Shown: one piece after another, positions 33,781-42,535 of the stretch
How the letters are laid out: each line of letters starts with the position of its first letter
Position numbering within the stretch: the first letter of the stretch is position 1
Source: Dyadobacter diqingensis
GTDB lineage: Bacteria; Bacteroidota; Bacteroidia; Cytophagales; Spirosomataceae
Direction: 5' to 3'
Length of the DNA stretch: 64,000 nt
Assembly (NCBI RefSeq): GCF_024220585.1
Contig: NZ_JAMXKF010000006.1
Span: forward strand, 69,725 to 133,724
Program-made: the position numbers and the translations under genes
Notes under the pieces: model-generated
What the model was told of the DNA's origin: nothing
Database searches by the model: none
What the model saw: only the letters and a program-made list of their open reading frames with translations

Positions 33781-33811
33781 TTGAGCGGCCTGGCGTCACA
33801 GGGTAATTTTG
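33781..33811 (+). promoter_or_regulatory. Promoter of the hydrolase gene
   Basis: TTG (33781-33783) is followed after 20 bases by TAATTTTG (33804-33811), a TAnnTTTG match. A small inverted repeat GCAAC-gaga-GTTGC lies just upstream at 33757-33770 and could be an activator site. The start ATG is 39 bases downstream. Confidence 0.55.
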
Positions 33812-33850
33812 TCCTATCAAATTAATCATTCAGTTAATCAAAAAGACAAA

Positions 33851-34894
33851 ATGAAAACGTTATCCCTTTTTAACACCACAGCAGCATTTTTCGCTTCCAT
33901 ACTTTTGAGCGGAACACTTTCAGCCCAAACCATCGACCCGGCTCAGGACCCAGCCATTGAAAGCAATACCAAAGTCTTTTTGAACGCATTGAATACCGGA
34001 GGCGGAAAACCATTGGAACAATTATCACCCAAGGATGCACGCGCCGTATTAACGGGCGCGCAGGAATCCGTTAAAGTTGACGTATCGGGTATTGAAGTTT
34101 CCGAAAAAACGGTCAAGAGTGAGGGACTTGATGTAAAACTTACCATTGTACGGCCGGCAGGCGTTAAATCGAAACTTCCAGTTTTCATGTTTTTCCACGG
34201 CGGGGGCTGGGTTCTGGGAGATTTCCCAACCCATAAGCGTATCGTGAGAGACCTTGTTGTTAATTCAGGCGCCGTTGCAGTCTTTGTCAATTACACCCCT
34301 TCGCCGGAGGCACACTATCCGGTAGCGATCAACGAGGCCTATGCCTCTACGAAATGGGTAGCCGAACATGGCAACGAAATCAATGTGGACGGAAAACGTC
34401 TGGCTTTGGCCGGTAACAGTGTGGGAGGAAACATGACAGCCGTAGTTGCACTCATGGCGAAAGATAAAAAAGGCCCGGAAATTAAACTGCAAGTGTTGAT
34501 GTGGCCGGTAACCGATGCCAATTTTGAAACAGCTTCCTACAATCGGTACGCTGATAAACGTTTCCTTACAAAAAACATGATGATCTGGTTCTGGGACAAT
34601 TACACCACCAGCCCCGCAGAACGTAACGAGATATACGCTTCTCCTTTGCGTGCCTCGAAAACACAATTGGCAGGATTACCGACTGCCTTGATTCAAACCG
34701 CTGAAAATGATGTACTTCGTGACGAAGGTGAAGCGTACGGACGTAAACTGGACGAAGCCGGTGTAAAGGTGACCGTCACACGTTACAATGGTATGATCCA
34801 CGACTTTGGCCTACTCAACCCCATCAGCAATGTTCCAGGTTCCCGTTCCGTTGTTTTGCAGGCAGCCGCCGAAATTAAGAACGCGCTGAAATAA
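33851..34894 (+). CDS. Secreted alpha/beta hydrolase of the hormone-sensitive-lipase family
   Basis: From the ATG at 33851 the product is 347 residues with a signal peptide ending at GTLSAQ. HGGGW (116-120) forms the oxyanion hole. GNSVGGN gives S190, ENDVLRDEG gives D287 and MIHDFG gives H317, completing the triad. The family hydrolyses short-chain esters of sugars, lipids or xenobiotics. A periplasmic location is predicted. The frame opens 14 codons earlier at a TTG that overlaps the promoter -7 element, so that start is excluded. Confidence 0.88.
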   Translation: MKTLSLFNTTAAFFASILLSGTLSAQTIDPAQDPAIESNTKVFLNALNTGGGKPLEQLSPKDARAVLTGAQESVKVDVSGIEVSEKTVKSEGLDVKLTIVRPAGVKSKLPVFMFFHGGGWVLGDFPTHKRIVRDLVVNSGAVAVFVNYTPSPEAHYPVAINEAYASTKWVAEHGNEINVDGKRLALAGNSVGGNMTAVVALMAKDKKGPEIKLQVLMWPVTDANFETASYNRYADKRFLTKNMMIWFWDNYTTSPAERNEIYASPLRASKTQLAGLPTALIQTAENDVLRDEGEAYGRKLDEAGVKVTVTRYNGMIHDFGLLNPISNVPGSRSVVLQAAAEIKNALK

Positions 34895-34912
34895 ACAATC
34901 ACTCCTTTTACA

Positions 34913-34949
34913 AAAAAACGCCCTTTGATTTTGGATCAAGGGCGTTTTT
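34913..34949. terminator. Bidirectional terminator between hydrolase and phosphodiesterase
   Basis: A stem AACGCCCTT / AAGGGCGTT with a small internal bulge is flanked by A and T runs. It lies about 20 bases after each of the two converging stops. Confidence 0.8.
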
Positions 34950-34970
34950 GCGTGGAGAATACTGCGAAAT

Positions 34971-36209
34971 TTATTCCACAATCCACCGGTTAAGATTGTT
35001 GTATTTTGCTTCCAGCACAATTTTATAGAAACCCGCAGGTAATTTTGAGATATCCAACGTTACCCTTTCATTCCCGGCCGGAATCTCGTCCATCAAATAA
35101 TACAAGTCACGCCCACCCTCTTCAAAATGATTTGTGGTACTGAGCCAAACCTTGACATTACCTTCCTTGGTCACAGCTTTCCAGCTGACATTGATCTTAC
35201 CATTTTCTTTTTTTACGACCGGATCCAGAATAGAAATCTTCCCGGTTAATGACACCCCATCCACTTCAAAAGCCTGTTCCTTCGGAAAGCTCACATCCAT
35301 ATGTCTGGCAATGGTTGGCATAATATCAACAACACCGGGGTTGGACCTGAAATTTACGTTCAGATCTTTTGCATTGGTTACGATCCAGGTACTGCGTTCA
35401 CGGTCCGACTGACCACCATGACCCTTTCCATCTTTCGCATCACGGCCATGATCGGTGGTTATAACAACAAGCCAGTCCTCCTTGAAATTTTTCTCCCGAT
35501 ACTGCACAGCTTCCCACAAACGCCCCATTTGTTTATCCATCATCCGGATAGCGTTATGAAACTGATCGCTGTCGCCATACTTGTGCCCCATATCATCGGT
35601 GTATTCCAGATAAACCCAGGACAGATCAGGGCTATTGGATTTGATATAAGACGCAGCCTCGTCCACCACTTTTTCATCGATCTTATGGATGTAATCTTTC
35701 AATTTATCATGAGGAAAGTGAATCGTATCCAGTTCAAAACCGTCAAAAGTATAATCTGTTTTCAGCTTATCTGTTTGCGGCAAGCCGTCCCCTACCAGTT
35801 TCGTACGGTTATCAAGCCATGTCGAAAAAACAGCACTACGTTTCGCCGGATACTGCTCCTTGAAAAAGCGAAAAATTGTCCAGTAGTTGTAGTTTGGCGC
35901 TTTGATATCGTTATCCCAAACATTGTGTTTGTTAACCCAGGTTCCCGTTAGCAAACTGTTATAACCCACAGCAGAGATCGTTGGTGTTTGCGAATAAGTC
36001 CCCTTTTCCCCGCCAACATGTGCCCGTGTATAGCCACCTTGCCTGGCAATCAAGTCCAGATTCGGCTTCTGTATTTTCTCTAAAACATCATTGGAAATAC
36101 CGTCAACAATGACAAAAACCGTTTTTTTGACGCGGGGTTGTGCAAGAGAAGGATTGCTGGCCAAACCAACAGCCAAAAAAGCAGCTATAATAATGTACTT
36201 TAAATTCAT
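34971..36209 (-). CDS. Secreted alkaline-phosphatase-superfamily phosphodiesterase
   Basis: This 412-residue protein has a signal peptide ending near NPSLAQ. The metal site appears as VFVIVDGIS, YTDDMGHKYGD and VVITTDHGRD, followed by GHGGQSD. TISAVGYNSLLTG probably carries the Thr/Ser nucleophile of type I phosphodiesterase/nucleotide pyrophosphatases (PF01663). The last hundred or so residues form a separate beta domain (KINVSWKAV to PAGFYKIVLEAKY) like a fibronectin-type binding module. The substrate is unknown. Confidence 0.85.
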   Translation of the reverse strand: MNLKYIIIAAFLAVGLASNPSLAQPRVKKTVFVIVDGISNDVLEKIQKPNLDLIARQGGYTRAHVGGEKGTYSQTPTISAVGYNSLLTGTWVNKHNVWDNDIKAPNYNYWTIFRFFKEQYPAKRSAVFSTWLDNRTKLVGDGLPQTDKLKTDYTFDGFELDTIHFPHDKLKDYIHKIDEKVVDEAASYIKSNSPDLSWVYLEYTDDMGHKYGDSDQFHNAIRMMDKQMGRLWEAVQYREKNFKEDWLVVITTDHGRDAKDGKGHGGQSDRERSTWIVTNAKDLNVNFRSNPGVVDIMPTIARHMDVSFPKEQAFEVDGVSLTGKISILDPVVKKENGKINVSWKAVTKEGNVKVWLSTTNHFEEGGRDLYYLMDEIPAGNERVTLDISKLPAGFYKIVLEAKYNNLNRWIVE

Positions 36210-36323
36210 GAATAAATAGAGCTCAGATTAATTCCTACCTGGAAAATCGGCTGAAATTAAACATAAATATTGCAGCTCAAAAAATGTGATGTGTTTCCAC
36301 ACACAATTTCACATTAATATAAC

Positions 36324-36380
36324 AAAACGGGAAAACTGAACGCCGCCCGGTATGCCCGGTCCGTTAAATTTTCCCGTTTT
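36324..36380 (-). terminator. Terminator of the small conserved gene
   Basis: AAAACGGGAAAA (36324-36335) and TTTTCCCGTTTT (36369-36380) are exact reverse complements with further pairing inside (GCCCGG/CCGG). It lies just after the stop at 36394 on the minus strand. Confidence 0.75.
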
Positions 36381-36393
36381 TAAATTGCAATTT

Positions 36394-36786
36394 CTATACC
36401 TCAAAAATCAGCTGCTCATCCCGATCTGAAATCTGAATTTTTCTGATAAAATTATCATAACCTTCCTCATCCTGGTGGTCACTGTAAACACCATAGGTGT
36501 CCATGCTGTATCCAACAAGTCCGTCATTAGCCTCGATAATGTACAAAATAGAAGAATCGGCGGGATCTGATTCGCCTTCAAATCTGTATGTTTTGATAAT
36601 TGTCAGATCCTCCGGCTCATATGTTTTGCCTTTACTCGCCGAAAAACCTTCTTCAGTCCACCTGAATTCGTTATCGAATTTTCTCAAACGAAGTTTTTCC
36701 AAAACATGCGATAACGTCGCCATTTCCGTCACCCTGGGTTCCGAATCCGGCTCGTTGGTTGAAATGTTATTTTCCATAGTGGTCAT
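36394..36786 (-). CDS. Small conserved protein often labelled phosphoribosylpyrophosphate synthetase
   Basis: The product of about 130 residues contains VLEKLRLRKFDNEFRWTEEG, EPEDLTIIKTYRFEGESDPAD and ILYIIEANDGLVGYSMDTYGVY. I recall similar small Bacteroidota proteins carried in databases under a PRPP-synthetase name, though no PRPP-binding motif is visible here. It should be treated as function unknown. Possible starts are ATG 36846, 36786 or 36777; I chose 36786 because the upstream residues look unconserved. It diverges from the response regulator gene. Confidence 0.65.
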   Translation of the reverse strand: MTTMENNISTNEPDSEPRVTEMATLSHVLEKLRLRKFDNEFRWTEEGFSASKGKTYEPEDLTIIKTYRFEGESDPADSSILYIIEANDGLVGYSMDTYGVYSDHQDEEGYDNFIRKIQISDRDEQLIFEV

Positions 36787-36902
36787 TGACAAGTATGTCG
36801 TGTTTGGTTGATTTCGATTATTACCCCTTCTCAAATATTGTGCCATAAGAAATGGGATATGGATTCAGATTTAATTCAAAATTGAATACGTAAATTGTAC
36901 CT

Positions 36903-37577
36903 ATGAAAATTCTGATCATAGAGGATGAAAAAGAGCTTGCCGGAAACATCGCAGCTTATTTATCCGACGAAAATTACTTGTGTGAGTTCGCGGAAACCTT
37001 TCAACAGGCGATTGAAAAAGTGGGTGCGTATAACTACGACTGCATTTTGCTCGACTTGATGCTGCCTGGCGGCGACGGTTTAAGAATTCTTGAAACACTG
37101 AAAAAAGAAAATAAACAGGACGGCGTGATCATCATTTCGGCCAAGGATTCGTTGCAGGATAAAATTGCGGGATTGCAAATCGGCGCAGATGATTACCTTG
37201 CCAAACCTTTTCATTTATCCGAACTTGCGGCCAGGATTTATTCGGTAATCCGCAGAAAACAATTCGGCAATTCGAATATTATCCGGTTAAACGAATTACA
37301 GATTGATTTGCTGGCCAAAACCGTCCATATCAATCAGGAACCTGTGCTGCTTACCAAAAAAGAATTCGATCTCCTTTTACTTTTTATTGGAAACAAAAAC
37401 CGGGTTCTTTCCAAAAGCGCATTGGCAGAACATCTCTCCGGCGACATTGCCGACATGCTCGACAACCACGATTTTGTATATGCCCATATCAAAAACATGA
37501 AAAAGAAGCTGGTAGACGCGGGTTATCAGAACTACCTGAAAACGATTTACGGAACGGGATATAAATGGGAAGCATGA
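36903..37577 (+). CDS. OmpR/PhoB-type response regulator
   Basis: This 224-residue protein has a receiver domain (EDE at 7-9, phospho-acceptor Asp in CILLDLMLPGGDG, Lys in ADDYLAKPF). A winged-helix output domain follows (LTKKEFDLLLLFIGNKNRVLSKSALAEHL, ending IYGTGYKWEA). It overlaps the sensor kinase by four bases (ATGA) and should be its partner. The PAP2 phosphatase gene follows in the same direction, which suggests control of envelope lipids, by analogy with PmrA-type systems. Confidence 0.92.
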   Translation: MKILIIEDEKELAGNIAAYLSDENYLCEFAETFQQAIEKVGAYNYDCILLDLMLPGGDGLRILETLKKENKQDGVIIISAKDSLQDKIAGLQIGADDYLAKPFHLSELAARIYSVIRRKQFGNSNIIRLNELQIDLLAKTVHINQEPVLLTKKEFDLLLLFIGNKNRVLSKSALAEHLSGDIADMLDNHDFVYAHIKNMKKKLVDAGYQNYLKTIYGTGYKWEA

Positions 37578-38860
37578 GCAAATTGTTGAATAAGCCTTTA
37601 AAAGCTTTTGCCATTTACGCCCTGCTCGTGCTGGCATGCAGTATTCCCGTTTATTACCTGATCGTGGATTATATCTGGCGCAACGAGCTGGATGAGTACA
37701 ACCAGATCGTTCGCCGGCGAATAGAAACGGGATTGAACAAACTTAATCTGAATGAAACTGACTGGAATAAAACGATAACACTCTGGAACCAGACGCAGCC
37801 CGGAACAACCATTGCCAGGTCCCCGGCCGACAAGCCGCTGCCTGACAGTACCTACACCGTCATGCGGCAGGATCCCATGCACACGACGGAAGATCTCGAA
37901 CGGTTTCGCGGGTTATCGGCATACATCCTCATCAAGGGAAAACCTTATCATCTGAACGTTGAAATCAATGTCGAGGAAGCTCACGAGACGGTATTCGCTA
38001 TTGCGGCAGTAACTTTTGTTTTCTTCATTATTCTGCTTGCGGGTTTTGTACTACTAAACAGGAATATTGCGTCGAAAATTTGGAAACCGTTCCATTCCAC
38101 ACTCGACCGCCTTAAATCTTTTGATCTCAACAGTCACAAAAACATAGATCTGGAAAAATCAGAGATTGAAGAATTTGAACAGCTCAATGAGGTTTTAAGG
38201 CAATTGATCGAAAAGAATATATCGGTATTCCGGCAGCAAAAGGAATTTACCGAAAACGCCTCCCACGAACTCCAGACACCGCTTGCCGTTTTGAAATCCA
38301 AGATTGATCTGCTGATGCAAAACGAAACCTTGACCGAAGAACAATCCGAGCTTATCGCCTCGCTGAATCTCCCGATTTCAAGGGTTTCCAGGATCAATAA
38401 AAATCTTTTGCTTTTGGCGAAAATCGAGAATCAGCAGTTTGCCGAGGATGAAAAAATAGATATGAGTGAGTTGCTGCAACAAAATCTCGAATTTCTGGAA
38501 GAACATCTTGTGGCGCGGAATAACACCGTTGAAACGGAAATTCACAGCGATATTTCCATACGTGCCAATAAAAGTCTGGTTGAAATTATGCTTGTGAACT
38601 TATTGCTGAACGCGATCCGTCATAATCCCGTGGACGGTTTGATAAAAATTGAGCTGACAAATTCCAGACTCATCATCAGCAATACCGGCGAAGTTGCACT
38701 TAATCCACAAACCTTGTTCAAACGTTTTATCGCGTCGTCAACCAGCACTCCAAGCAGCGGCCTCGGACTGGCCATTGTGCACGAGATCGGGAACCGTTAT
38801 GGCTGGAAGGTTTCTTACACTTTTCAGGAAGGTTTTCATCAATTTTCCGTACAGTTTTAA
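37574..38860 (+). CDS. Membrane sensor histidine kinase
   Basis: This 428-residue protein has helices at about 8-30 and 140-165 enclosing a periplasmic sensor of about 110 residues. The H-box is FTENASHELQTPLAVLKSKIDLL, the N-box is LLLNAIRHNP, and the G-box is SSGLGLAIVHEIG. I prefer the ATG at 37574, which gives a typical ATGA overlap with the regulator, over the ATG at 37565. Together with the upstream OmpR-type regulator it forms a complete two-component system. Confidence 0.9.
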   Translation: MSKLLNKPLKAFAIYALLVLACSIPVYYLIVDYIWRNELDEYNQIVRRRIETGLNKLNLNETDWNKTITLWNQTQPGTTIARSPADKPLPDSTYTVMRQDPMHTTEDLERFRGLSAYILIKGKPYHLNVEINVEEAHETVFAIAAVTFVFFIILLAGFVLLNRNIASKIWKPFHSTLDRLKSFDLNSHKNIDLEKSEIEEFEQLNEVLRQLIEKNISVFRQQKEFTENASHELQTPLAVLKSKIDLLMQNETLTEEQSELIASLNLPISRVSRINKNLLLLAKIENQQFAEDEKIDMSELLQQNLEFLEEHLVARNNTVETEIHSDISIRANKSLVEIMLVNLLLNAIRHNPVDGLIKIELTNSRLIISNTGEVALNPQTLFKRFIASSTSTPSSGLGLAIVHEIGNRYGWKVSYTFQEGFHQFSVQF

Positions 38861-38916
38861 AATTCAGAATTTCTTCCAAATCATGTCCGACTTTTAGGTA
38901 AAAACCTCCTGGTCAG

Positions 38917-39594
38917 ATGAAAAAGTTGCTTTGGGTTCTGCTGTTTGGATTTCAGTCACCCTGTCTTTTCGCGCAATCCGATAGTATTTATTTGCATGAA
39001 AGACCAAAATTTCAATCGTTCCAATTCATACCACCGGTGGCACTGATGATGGCCGGTTTACTGACCAACGGCAGCGGAAGGGAATCGTTAAAAAATGAGA
39101 TTGTTGAGGAGCGCAATGAACACTTATCGCATTTCCGTACACATCTGGACGATTATCTACAATTTTCTCCGATCGCATTGACTTATGGATTGGATGCAAT
39201 GGGAATCAAATCCCGAACAGATGTCGCCAACAGAACCGCAATTTTGTTGAAAGCCGAAATCATGATGATGGGCTCGGTAACGGTTTTGAAAAACGTCACA
39301 CACAAGATCCGTCCTGATGGAAGTTCTTACAACTCCTTTCCGTCGGGGCACACAGCGCAGGCTTTTGCCGCCGCTACTTTTTTAAGCGAAGAGTACGGAC
39401 GGCGCTATAAATGGATCCCTTACGCGGCCTATGGCACCGCCACATCTGTGGGTTCGCTGCGTATGGCAAACAACCGTCACTATATCAGTGATGTCTTAAT
39501 GGGCGCCGGAATAGGCATTCTTTCCGTTAAAGTTTCCTATTGGACCCACAGGTATCTCTGGGGACAGAAGACCAAAAAACCTTATATTTATTAA
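38917..39594 (+). CDS. PAP2 family phosphatase, possibly lipid A or undecaprenyl-phosphate related
   Basis: This 225-residue protein has a signal peptide (ending CLFAQ) and the acid-phosphatase signature. K125 and RP (132-133) form KX6RP, PSGH is at 142-145, and R182, H188 and D192 form the third motif. Several hydrophobic segments predict membrane association, with the active site toward the periplasm. It lies 56 bases after the sensor kinase, so the three genes probably form one operon. LpxE/LpxF-like lipid A dephosphorylation is a reasonable guess, not shown by the sequence. Confidence 0.85.
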   Translation: MKKLLWVLLFGFQSPCLFAQSDSIYLHERPKFQSFQFIPPVALMMAGLLTNGSGRESLKNEIVEERNEHLSHFRTHLDDYLQFSPIALTYGLDAMGIKSRTDVANRTAILLKAEIMMMGSVTVLKNVTHKIRPDGSSYNSFPSGHTAQAFAAATFLSEEYGRRYKWIPYAAYGTATSVGSLRMANNRHYISDVLMGAGIGILSVKVSYWTHRYLWGQKTKKPYIY

Positions 39595-39671
39595 CCGCCA
39601 GATCGTCAATGATACCGGAAAATCCGGCTGACATGAAACCTGATCCGGCACGAAAAGTATCTGACTTTTAC

Positions 39672-39860
39672 TTAACGCTGGTTATATTCAACACTGGAAA
39701 GACTTGTCGAAAGACTGGCACCGGTTTCTATTTTATGGTTGTTTGGTTTTTTGAACGCGAAGGCTACAATCATCACCAAAGTCAGCATTGAAATTATAAA
39801 AAGTCTGTCGGCGTGTTTTTCAATTGTCTTGTACATATCGTTGAATATAGTTTTTGTCAT
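39672..39860 (-). CDS. Small single-pass membrane protein (62 residues)
   Basis: From the ATG at 39860 the product is MTKTIFNDMYKTIEKHADRL followed by one hydrophobic helix (IISMLTLVMIVAFAF) and a polar tail. The charge pattern suits a cytosol-in, single-span peptide. I know no family. It is supported only by composition and an ATG start, so it may be spurious. Confidence 0.45.
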   Translation of the reverse strand: MTKTIFNDMYKTIEKHADRLFIISMLTLVMIVAFAFKKPNNHKIETGASLSTSLSSVEYNQR

Positions 39861-40112
39861 CTCCAAGAATTTACCGGTTTTACCTTATTTTGACGCAATA
39901 TAGATATTTTATTTTCTTCACAAGCAAATTACCTATTTTTTCTACGCTTTTTAATCATCAAAACAGAATAATAAGAAAACCAGTTAAGCTAATCTGATTG
40001 TAAATCATCAACCCAAATACAGTTACTTATATGCTGGCATCGATTTTATAGGAATACTGAAAGCCGGATTTTTCGGCATCTTTTTATTCCTAAATATCAA
40101 ACTGCGAAGAAG

Positions 40113-40385
40113 ATGGAAATCAGCTATGAAAAAATACTGGACCGCCCGGTGGGTAATAAAATCAAGGTGATCGTTGTGGCCAATGTGAGCCAGGACGGCT
40201 GCGACTGGGATTATCGGGCCGAAACTTATGAACTGGACGGATGGGTAGACCCGGTAATCCGCGCGAAGGCACAGGGCCGGGAAGAAAAATATGTCGATTA
40301 TGTTACATCGGAGGAAGCCTTTCAGATACAAAACGAGTTCTGGGAAAGTCTGAAACCGACGGCAAAAACTGATCAGCCGGCTTAG
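40113..40385 (+). CDS. Hypothetical protein (90 residues)
   Basis: The acidic, soluble product starts MEISYEKILDRPVGNKIKVI and contains CDWDYRAETYELDGWVDP. It has no signal peptide or helix. Codon use and the ATG support coding, and the opposite-strand frame here reads as a shadow. Function unknown. It is first in a run of three short plus-strand genes. Confidence 0.6.
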   Translation: MEISYEKILDRPVGNKIKVIVVANVSQDGCDWDYRAETYELDGWVDPVIRAKAQGREEKYVDYVTSEEAFQIQNEFWESLKPTAKTDQPA

Positions 40386-40396
40386 TCAGAGAAACA

Positions 40397-40459
40397 CTGG
40401 TATGGGGGTAAAATTGGTATAATTATGTACCTTTATTCAAAAATACACCCTCATACCAG
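40397..40459 (+). promoter_or_regulatory. Inverted repeat and promoter-like motif before a small gene
   Basis: CTGGTATGGGGGT (40397-40409) pairs with ACCCTCATACCAG (40447-40459) at 12 of 13 positions, ending one base before the ATG at 40461. Between the arms, TTGGTATAATTATGTA (40414-40429) closely resembles TTGGTACAATTATAGTA upstream of dps (46401-46417). Confidence 0.45.
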
Positions 40460-40460
40460 C

Positions 40461-40754
40461 ATGAATTATTTCGATATTTTTAGAATAAATTATGATGATT
40501 TGAAAATCATCGCGGAGAATCCCGAGGCGATCATCAGTTCTGTTGAAAAGACGGACGAGGGTTATATCGGAGAAATCATTCTGCTGGGTGAACATCCACA
40601 ACGGGAAAGTACGATATTATTTTTCCATGAATACGGGTTTTCTTCGGCCGAAGAAGCCTACGCTGACCTGGATTTGATTATCGAAACGGTCACGACAGCT
40701 TTCAGAAATACGAAGAAAAGTGAGGCAATCAGCAAAGGGGATTTCGCTGATTAG
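40461..40754 (+). CDS. Hypothetical protein (97 residues)
   Basis: The product starts MNYFDIFRINYDDLKIIAEN and includes ILLGEHPQRESTILFFHEYGF and an acidic C-terminal helix. It is soluble, with no family I recognise. The frame could open at ATG 40425, but that codon lies within the loop of the inverted repeat, so the ATG at 40461 is preferred. Confidence 0.6.
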   Translation: MNYFDIFRINYDDLKIIAENPEAIISSVEKTDEGYIGEIILLGEHPQRESTILFFHEYGFSSAEEAYADLDLIIETVTTAFRNTKKSEAISKGDFAD

Positions 40755-40806
40755 CCATTCTTTTTGATTAAATTCGAAAATAATTTCACCACTCCTCTGC
40801 TACTTC

Positions 40807-41013
40807 ATGGAAAAAACGTTCAGCATATTCATTCTTGATCCTGAAAAAGGGATTCTGCCCAACCCTATTAATGTTCAAAACGAGGTTGGAAAATGGTATA
40901 AGGAATTTTTATCCGAGCGCCACGCTGAAAAAGTAATTGAAAAATTAATGAACGAATACGATTACAACGGCTCTAAATACATTATCCTTCCCGTTTACAG
41001 TAAAGAAGAGTAA
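40807..41013 (+). CDS. Hypothetical protein (68 residues)
   Basis: MEKTFSIFILDPEKGILPNP is followed by a helical WYKEFLSERHAEKVIEKLMN segment and a short IILPVYSKEE end. It is soluble and of unknown function. It is third in the run of small plus-strand genes and converges with the lipoprotein gene. Confidence 0.55.
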   Translation: MEKTFSIFILDPEKGILPNPINVQNEVGKWYKEFLSERHAEKVIEKLMNEYDYNGSKYIILPVYSKEE

Positions 41014-41020
41014 ATTAAAA

Positions 41021-41314
41021 CTACTTTATCTTTTTCACCAACACCCGAACCTTATTGTCCAGGTGAATCGTGTCCCCGAAAAGCTCTACCTTATCTCCCA
41101 CTTTGAGCACCCGGTATTCTTTTTCCATTCTCACCCGGCTGATCAAAGCGTCAAAGTTTTGATTTTTGCCTTTTAAACTGGCCGTGTAGCCATCCTTTCC
41201 ATACTCGATTTTTTCAATGGTGCCCTTCGCTGAAAACTCTTTTACTGGCGCGCAGGATTCTAAAATCATCATGCTCAAAAATGCTGCTGTTAAAAAACTG
41301 TTCTTACTTTTCAT
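41021..41314 (-). CDS. Small lipoprotein (97 residues)
   Basis: MKSKNSFLTAAFLSMMILESC is a lipoprotein signal with lipobox ILESC (Cys at 21). The mature part (FSAKGTIEKIEYGKDGYTASL to VRVLVKKIK) looks like a small beta-barrel of the OB or SH3 type. Cell-envelope location is predicted. Its role is unknown. Confidence 0.65.
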   Translation of the reverse strand: MKSKNSFLTAAFLSMMILESCAPVKEFSAKGTIEKIEYGKDGYTASLKGKNQNFDALISRVRMEKEYRVLKVGDKVELFGDTIHLDNKVRVLVKKIK

Positions 41315-41493
41315 TATTTTGATTGAATTGATGTTAATGGCAAAACCAGGTTTTAAGGCCTGTCAGGCTGTGAAACTGCTTTGGGAAAGCGATTCTTGGT
41401 TACTAACAGATTATTTGCGATAATGTTTGATCAGGTGTCGAGAAAATTTGTCAATAAGTTGTCTTCACTAATCGATAGGACAACAAGAAGCTG

Positions 41494-42354
41494 CTAGTCA
41501 CGGTATTGCCTGCGAAAATGCACCGGAGTCATATTTGTAGCTTTTTTGAACATTTTCGAAAAATAGATATTGTCATCATATCCCAGCTCAAAACTGATCT
41601 GCCTGACGGTCAGACTACTGAAATACAATAAACGTTTAGCCTCCAGAATATTTCTTTGTTGAATTTGCGAAGAAACGGTTTCACCGGACGTTTGTTTCAC
41701 CACATCATTCAGATGAGAAACCGAAATGGATAACGAGGCCGCATAATCTGCCGGTCTTTTCCATAACTTATAATGCTGATGCAGCAACGCCTGGAATTCT
41801 CCTGTAATCACAGCCGCGCGGTTGTCCCTTTCGGCAACTGGTTCGGTTTCATTTTTAATCCCCGCCAGAATCCCCAGAATACTTTGCAATATCGCCTGTC
41901 CGGTGTAACCGGCATATTCCCGGTCCGGTTCCGTCTGCGTTTCATGCAGCAATCCGCCCAAAATCAGCAGCTGTCTGTAAAGTACATCACCACCGTTCAG
42001 ATACACATTGGTTTTGAAGTTATGTTCTAAAACCGATTTCATATCCGCGACAACCAGCGAGGGGTCGAAATTGATACTTATTGCCGCCGGCTGATCAAAC
42101 GCCACAACCTGATGCACCTGACCCGGAAAAATTAACAGGATCGCCGGAGCAGAAATTTCAATCTCTTTAAAATCAATGATCATTTTAAAATGCCCGCCCG
42201 TTACAACCGCCAGCAAATAATGTTTGTCGCGATGCGGTACGAAAATGTCATGTTCATGTCTGGTGACATCTTCCTGCATATACTTGACCGATATCCCGGA
42301 CCTGGCTTCGGCGGACAAATCAAATTGTAAAATCGGCTCTTTACTTTTTCTCAC
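41494..42354 (-). CDS. AraC family transcriptional regulator
   Basis: The protein of about 286 residues has an N-terminal cupin sensing domain (HDIFVPHRDKHYLLAVVTGGHFKMI) and a C-terminal AraC double HTH. Helix one is RPADYAASLSISVSHLNDVVKQTSG, and the second region is VRQISFELGYDDNIYFSKMFKKATNMTPVHFRRQY. The open frame starts at TTG 42381, but that codon is part of a TACATTTG promoter element. The GTG at 42354 (MRKSKEPILQF) is the likelier start. The targets are unknown. Confidence 0.85.
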   Translation of the reverse strand: MRKSKEPILQFDLSAEARSGISVKYMQEDVTRHEHDIFVPHRDKHYLLAVVTGGHFKMIIDFKEIEISAPAILLIFPGQVHQVVAFDQPAAISINFDPSLVVADMKSVLEHNFKTNVYLNGGDVLYRQLLILGGLLHETQTEPDREYAGYTGQAILQSILGILAGIKNETEPVAERDNRAAVITGEFQALLHQHYKLWKRPADYAASLSISVSHLNDVVKQTSGETVSSQIQQRNILEAKRLLYFSSLTVRQISFELGYDDNIYFSKMFKKATNMTPVHFRRQYRD

Positions 42355-42378
42355 AAAACATGGTTTAAGACAAGATTC

Positions 42379-42386
42379 CAAATGTA
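42379..42386 (-). promoter_or_regulatory. -7 promoter element of the AraC gene
   Basis: On the minus strand TACATTTG matches TAnnTTTG. It lies 24 bases before the proposed GTG start and overlaps the alternative TTG start codon. No clear upstream TTG box is seen. Confidence 0.4.
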
Positions 42387-42535
42387 GAGATTGTAATTAA
42401 AAAACGCTCCTGATATCCCGGTTTGTATGTCCAAAATTTTCCCCGTCGGTTTTTCCCAATAGCCCTCCTGTCCCCAAACCGGCTGAGGCACAAATTTTTA
42501 CCAAACTATAAAACATCAACTAACCATGAAAAATC

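Noticed and set aside
40023-40331. 102-codon minus-strand frame
   Set aside because: It is antisense to the 90-residue gene, which has the better composition and start codon.
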